A stretch of 9,379 nt of DNA from an uncultured Thalassospira sp. (GTDB lineage Bacteria; Pseudomonadota; Alphaproteobacteria; Rhodospirillales_A; Thalassospiraceae), in contig CAMPHD010000101.1 of the NCBI GenBank assembly GCA_946885765.1, positions 1 through 9,379 of the forward strand, given 5' to 3'. The notes under the pieces are model-generated. The model saw only the letters and a list, made by a program, of their open reading frames with translations. It searched no databases and was not told where the DNA came from. The position numbers and the translations under genes were made by a program. Within the stretch, counting starts at the first letter, position 1. Each line of letters begins with the position of its first letter. Below are positions 6,256-9,379 of this stretch, piece after piece.

Positions 6256-6660
6256 ATGACAATTGATCAGACAGGCAGCAAGGTCCGTATAGACAAATGG
6301 CTATGGTATGCGCGGTTTTATAAAACGCGCTCGCTTGCCAGCAAGGCGTGTCAGTCGGGCCATATCGTGCTGAACGGGCAATCTGTATCCAAGGCCAGTG
6401 TTACGGTGGTTGCCGGGGACCGGCTGCAATTTTTTCAGGGAGCGCATCTGCGTGTGGTCGAGGTGGTGGCACCGGGCGAACGTCGTGGACCTGCCCCCGA
6501 GGCCCAGTTACTTTATGTCGATCATTCGCCGCCGCGTGTAGCAAAAAAGGAAGTAGCATCGGATATCAGGACTGCTCCGGTTGCCGAACGCGAATCCGGA
6601 AGCGGACGCCCGACAAAGGCCGAAAGACGTGCTACAGACCGCTTGCGCGGCGAGGAATAA
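6256..6660 (+). CDS. hslR: RNA-binding S4 domain protein, Hsp15 (HslR)-like
   Basis: This is a 134-residue S4-domain protein of the heat shock protein 15 family; E. coli HslR has 133 residues. Hsp15 binds the free 50S subunit carrying a stalled nascent chain with tRNA and helps recycle it. The S4 fold covers about residues 9-60. VRIDKWLWYARFYKTRSLA (10-28) is the characteristic opening, with the RNA-contact segment GHIVLNGQSVSKASVTVVAGD (35-55). The tail is basic and ends with GRPTKAERRATDRLRGEE, a typical family ending. The ATG at 6256 fits the family start. The ribosome site is poor (GGGGATGG ends about 13 nt upstream). It lies 75 bp behind the SUV3-like helicase, so both neighbours concern RNA or the ribosome. 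The gene name is by family resemblance. Confidence 0.85.
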   Translation: MTIDQTGSKVRIDKWLWYARFYKTRSLASKACQSGHIVLNGQSVSKASVTVVAGDRLQFFQGAHLRVVEVVAPGERRGPAPEAQLLYVDHSPPRVAKKEVASDIRTAPVAERESGSGRPTKAERRATDRLRGEE

Positions 6661-6740
6661 TATTTCTAGAGATAATAATCTGATCTAACGCCAAGTACGG
6701 CGCGAACAATATATCGGGTTGCAGAACCTTCAGGATTTTC

Positions 6741-6803
6741 TTGCTTATAGCATAGCCTTGGGCTATTGATCCTATATGAAGGTATAATATACCCACTTAA
6801 GTA
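6741..6803 (+). promoter_or_regulatory. AT-rich, palindrome-rich promoter region of the ABC exporter operon
   Basis: A perfect TATAAT lies at 6783-6788, inside the palindrome GTATAATATAC (6782-6792). Other symmetric elements are ATAGCC-TTG-GGCTAT (6752-6766) and ACTTAAGT (6795-6802). A start near 6795 would give a leader of about 43 nt before the ATG at 6838. The -35 is unclear: TTGGGC at 6758 has a 19-bp spacer, and TTGCTT at 6741 pairs better with TATTGA at 6764. The stacked palindromes suggest regulator binding, which is inference. Confidence 0.4.
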
Positions 6804-6837
6804 TGGTTTCGCTCGAGCCTCGGGGAACTACGGCGTT

Positions 6838-8553
6838 ATGAAACGCAAGCCTGGCCTGCATATCGGAACTTTATCCCATCTGGGTGCGGGCCGACTGACC
6901 ATTTTGATTGCAGCACTCGTTGTTAACCTGCTGTCGTTGGCGTTGCCGGTGACATTGTTGCAGGTATATGATCGTGTTCTGCCGCATAATGCCATCCCGA
7001 CTTTGACGTTGCTGATAATGGGGGTTTTCGGGGCCCTGCTGCTTGAAGCGGTCCTGCGTCTGGGGCGGGCCTATATCTCGTCCCTGTCGGCGGCGAAGTT
7101 CGAACATAAAAGTTCCCAGGCCGCGGTTGGTCATTTGCTGGCGACCAGTCTTTCCGATTACGAAAAAATCGCGCCGGGTTTACATCTTCAACGGCTCAAC
7201 AGCCTGAACGTCCTGCGTGATTTCTATGCCGGGCAGGCGATCGGGGCCGTTATCGATTTGCCGTTTATCGCCCTGTTCCTTGGCCTGATTGCGATTATCG
7301 GCGGCAAACTTGTCATTGTGCCTTTGGGCATTCTGGTTGCCTTCATGTTGACCGCGATGTTTTTGGGGCGACGCCTGCGCCATGCGCTTGACGAACGCAG
7401 TCAGGCCGACGAGCGGCGCTATAATTTCATCATCGAAACCCTGACCGGAATTCACACCATCAAAGCGATGGCGATGGAAAACATGATGATCCGCCGCCAT
7501 GACCAGTTGCAAATTCAATGCTCCGAGGACGATCTTGCCGCGGCGCGTTCTGCCCATGCGGCAATCAATTCCAGCGCCAGTTTTTCCATGATTACCATGG
7601 TCCTTGTTGCAGGGGTCGGCAGTCTGCTTGTCATCAATGCCGATCTGACGGTCGGCGGTCTTGCGGCCTGCACCATGTTGGCTGGCCGGTCGATCCAGCC
7701 GCTGCAACGTGCAATGGGCCTTTGGACCCAGTTCCAGAATATCCGGGTCGCACGTGACCGCTGCCGGGAACTTTTCCGTTTGCGACCCGAAGACGCCGAA
7801 AATGCAGGCGAAATGCCGCCGCTTGACGGGCGTATCGAGCTTAACGATGTCAGCTTTTCGCATGCAGGTGGGGACACGGTTTTTGACAATCTGACCCTTG
7901 CGATACAGCCCGGTGAATCGGTTGCCATTACCGGGGAAAACGGGACAGGCAAAACGACCTTGCTGTGGCTTCTGATGGGAGCACTGCGCCCCGATAGCGG
8001 CGTGGTGCGGCTTGATGGTCGCGACCCGCAAAAATACGCATCGGAATCGATCCGGCGACAGATCGCCTATCTGCCGCAGCATTGTGTGATGTTCAAAGGG
8101 ACGATCCTTGAAAACATCACATCGTTCCGTAAGGAAATCGGCAGTGATCGTGTGGTCGAAATTTCCAGACGTCTCGGGCTTGATGAAATCGTCATGCGCA
8201 TGCCGCACGGTTATGACACCGAAGTTGGCGGGCAGGCATCCGAAACCCTTCCGCGCGGGGTCAAACAGCGTATCGCAATCGCACGTGCCCTGATCGATTA
8301 TCCGCGGATCGTGCTGTTTGACGAAGCCAACAGTTCGCTTGATATCGCGGGCGATAACATTCTGGCCGGTCTTCTGATCGAACTACGCAAACATTGCACG
8401 CTGGTGATGGTGTCGCACCGGCCGTCGCTGATTGCACTTGCCGACAAGCAGTATCGCCTGATTGAAAAACGTCTGGTGCCGGTTCTGCGGCGTAGCGGGA
8501 CGCAGCCGGTGATCGAGGCACAGGAAGTCCAGCGCACGGGGGCCCGGTCATGA
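6838..8553 (+). CDS. Type I secretion-type ABC transporter, permease/ATPase, degenerate signature motif
   Basis: This 571-residue exporter half-transporter has a membrane domain followed by an ATPase. Hydrophobic helices lie near 20-42, 53-73, 131-153, 157-179 and 248-268. LLQVYDRVLPH (40-50) matches the type I secretion family. The ATPase has Walker A GENGTGKTT (366-374), Q-loop Gln414, X-loop TEVGGQ (461-466), Walker B IVLFDE (491-496), a SSLD D-loop and H-loop His527. The signature reads LPRGVKQ (471-477) instead of LSGGQ. No N-terminal C39 or C39-like domain is present, unlike most type I secretion ATPases. The ATG at 6838 is chosen over an in-frame TTG at 6766, which would lie upstream of the best -10. 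GGGGA lies 11 nt upstream. The stop overlaps the next gene as ATGA. Together these features suggest one half of a heterodimer; the cargo is unknown. Confidence 0.88.
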   Translation: MKRKPGLHIGTLSHLGAGRLTILIAALVVNLLSLALPVTLLQVYDRVLPHNAIPTLTLLIMGVFGALLLEAVLRLGRAYISSLSAAKFEHKSSQAAVGHLLATSLSDYEKIAPGLHLQRLNSLNVLRDFYAGQAIGAVIDLPFIALFLGLIAIIGGKLVIVPLGILVAFMLTAMFLGRRLRHALDERSQADERRYNFIIETLTGIHTIKAMAMENMMIRRHDQLQIQCSEDDLAAARSAHAAINSSASFSMITMVLVAGVGSLLVINADLTVGGLAACTMLAGRSIQPLQRAMGLWTQFQNIRVARDRCRELFRLRPEDAENAGEMPPLDGRIELNDVSFSHAGGDTVFDNLTLAIQPGESVAITGENGTGKTTLLWLLMGALRPDSGVVRLDGRDPQKYASESIRRQIAYLPQHCVMFKGTILENITSFRKEIGSDRVVEISRRLGLDEIVMRMPHGYDTEVGGQASETLPRGVKQRIAIARALIDYPRIVLFDEANSSLDIAGDNILAGLLIELRKHCTLVMVSHRPSLIALADKQYRLIEKRLVPVLRRSGTQPVIEAQEVQRTGARS

Positions 8554-9379
8554 ATATCGAAAACATGGATTTCGCGCTGAATTATCGCATGGGGCTTGCC
8601 AGTCACGATGCACAATCGGATTTTGATGCCTGCCTGTGGCCTTTATTGCAAGCGCTTGGCTGGCGCGGACTGCCTCGTCAGGTCGCAGAAGCATTGCCGC
8701 ATATGGACGAAGCGCTTGACCTGACCGATTTTCGCAATGTGCTGGCGAACCTGAATTACCGGTCGCGCGAGATCGATACGACCTTTGACCGGATCGATGA
8801 TCGGCTGATGCCCTGTCTGTTTGTCCCCGATAACGGTACGGCGCTTGTGGTGATCAAGCCGGAAAACGTTGGTGTCCGGGTGTTTGATGGCGGCACCAGT
8901 CGCGAAATGGTGATCAAGCCGGGGAACCTTCCGGGGCGTTTGTTCCAGTTCACTCAGGCCGACCGCAATGAACGCTTCTTTAAAGATGACAAACGCGGCT
9001 GGTTTGGTGGAATAACCGACCGGTTTTCTGCCCTTGGCGGTCAGCTTTTGCTGATTACCCTGATGCTGAACCTGATGGCGCTGGCAAGTCCGATCTTTGT
9101 GATGGGGATTTATGACCGGGTTATCGGGACGCGCTCTATTCCAATGCTTATCCAGTTCGGCATCGGTATGGGGATTGTCCTGATCCTTGACTGGGTTTTG
9201 CGCAATCTGCGCAGCCAGATGGTCAGCCATTTTGGCGCGCGTCTGGATACCCTTGTCAGCAGTGCCATTTTTGAGCGACTCCTGTCGCTGCCGCCCGCCT
9301 TTACCGAACGTGCGCCGGTCGGGGTACAGATTTCGCGGATTCGCGATTTTGAAAGTGTCCGCGAGTTTTTTAGTGGGCC
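8550..9379 (+). CDS. LapB-like type I secretion ABC transporter, N-terminal 276 residues, cut by window edge
   Basis: The start of a second exporter half-transporter. Residues about 22-135 resemble the C39-like domain of LapB-type ATPases, which recognises secretion substrates. The catalytic DCG motif of true C39 peptidases is absent; the nearby stretch reads FDACLWPLLQALG (25-37). A membrane domain follows, with helices near 163-186 and 197-217. NLMALASPIFVMGIYDRVIG (174-193) and PVGVQISRIRDFESVREFF (256-274) are highly characteristic of type I secretion permease/ATPases. The ATPase domain lies beyond the window. Its ATG overlaps the previous stop as ATGA, so the two products are probably made together and pair. 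A HlyD-type adaptor gene would be expected downstream, as in most such operons, but cannot be seen here. Confidence 0.88.
   Translation, partial: MNIENMDFALNYRMGLASHDAQSDFDACLWPLLQALGWRGLPRQVAEALPHMDEALDLTDFRNVLANLNYRSREIDTTFDRIDDRLMPCLFVPDNGTALVVIKPENVGVRVFDGGTSREMVIKPGNLPGRLFQFTQADRNERFFKDDKRGWFGGITDRFSALGGQLLLITLMLNLMALASPIFVMGIYDRVIGTRSIPMLIQFGIGMGIVLILDWVLRNLRSQMVSHFGARLDTLVSSAIFERLLSLPPAFTERAPVGVQISRIRDFESVREFFSG

Noticed and set aside
6766..6837. TTG-initiated 24-residue extension of the first ABC transporter
   Set aside because: It would start upstream of the perfect TATAAT, has no ribosome site, and the added residues do not resemble exporter N-termini.

Overview
The window reads as ordinary chromosome from a free-living alphaproteobacterium. 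The protein sequences and the moderate GC content suggest Rhodospirillales, with Thalassospira or a close relative as my best guess. That guess rests on overall resemblance (HtpG, the SUV3-like helicase followed by an Hsp15-type S4 protein, a short HPF), not on a marker gene.

Layout. (1) At 1-906 on the minus strand is the N-terminal half of the Hsp90 chaperone HtpG, running off the left edge. (2) A 276-bp divergent intergenic region separates it from a short ribosome hibernation factor (1183-1509, plus). That region carries a perfect FixK/FNR-type 'anaerobox', a well-placed -10 element and a leader hairpin. (3) A strong bidirectional terminator (1542-1567) lies between the hibernation gene and a convergent two-gene minus-strand operon: an NADPH-dependent FMN reductase-family flavoprotein (1926-2516) and an ABM-type small monooxygenase (1603-1929), coupled by an ATGA overlap. 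(4) Divergent from that operon is SoxR (2643-3119), with all four [2Fe-2S] cysteines. The 126-bp gap holds a 17-bp palindrome inside an over-long promoter spacer, the arrangement expected of a MerR-family activator. The three genes therefore look like a self-contained redox-stress module. A tiny five-cysteine ORF follows soxR. (5) A 971-residue SUV3-like RNA helicase (3265-6180) carries a long Ala/acidic linker and an RG-rich basic tail. A terminator-like hairpin and then an Hsp15-like S4 RNA-binding protein (6256-6660) follow. (6) An AT-rich, palindrome-rich regulatory stretch precedes two overlapping type I secretion-type ABC exporter genes (6838-8553, and 8550 to the right edge). The first has a degenerate ABC signature motif and no N-terminal domain. 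The second has a C39-like domain without the catalytic motif. Together they suggest a heterodimeric exporter.

Several genes fit a common stress theme: protein folding (HtpG), ribosome hibernation under low oxygen, SoxR-controlled redox chemistry, and rescue of stalled 50S subunits (Hsp15). I see no mobile element, CRISPR array, tRNA, rRNA or phage gene, and no gene-free stretch longer than 300 bases. I did not find a clearly new multi-gene system. The most informative leads are the regulatory sites around hpf and soxR and the asymmetric ABC pair.
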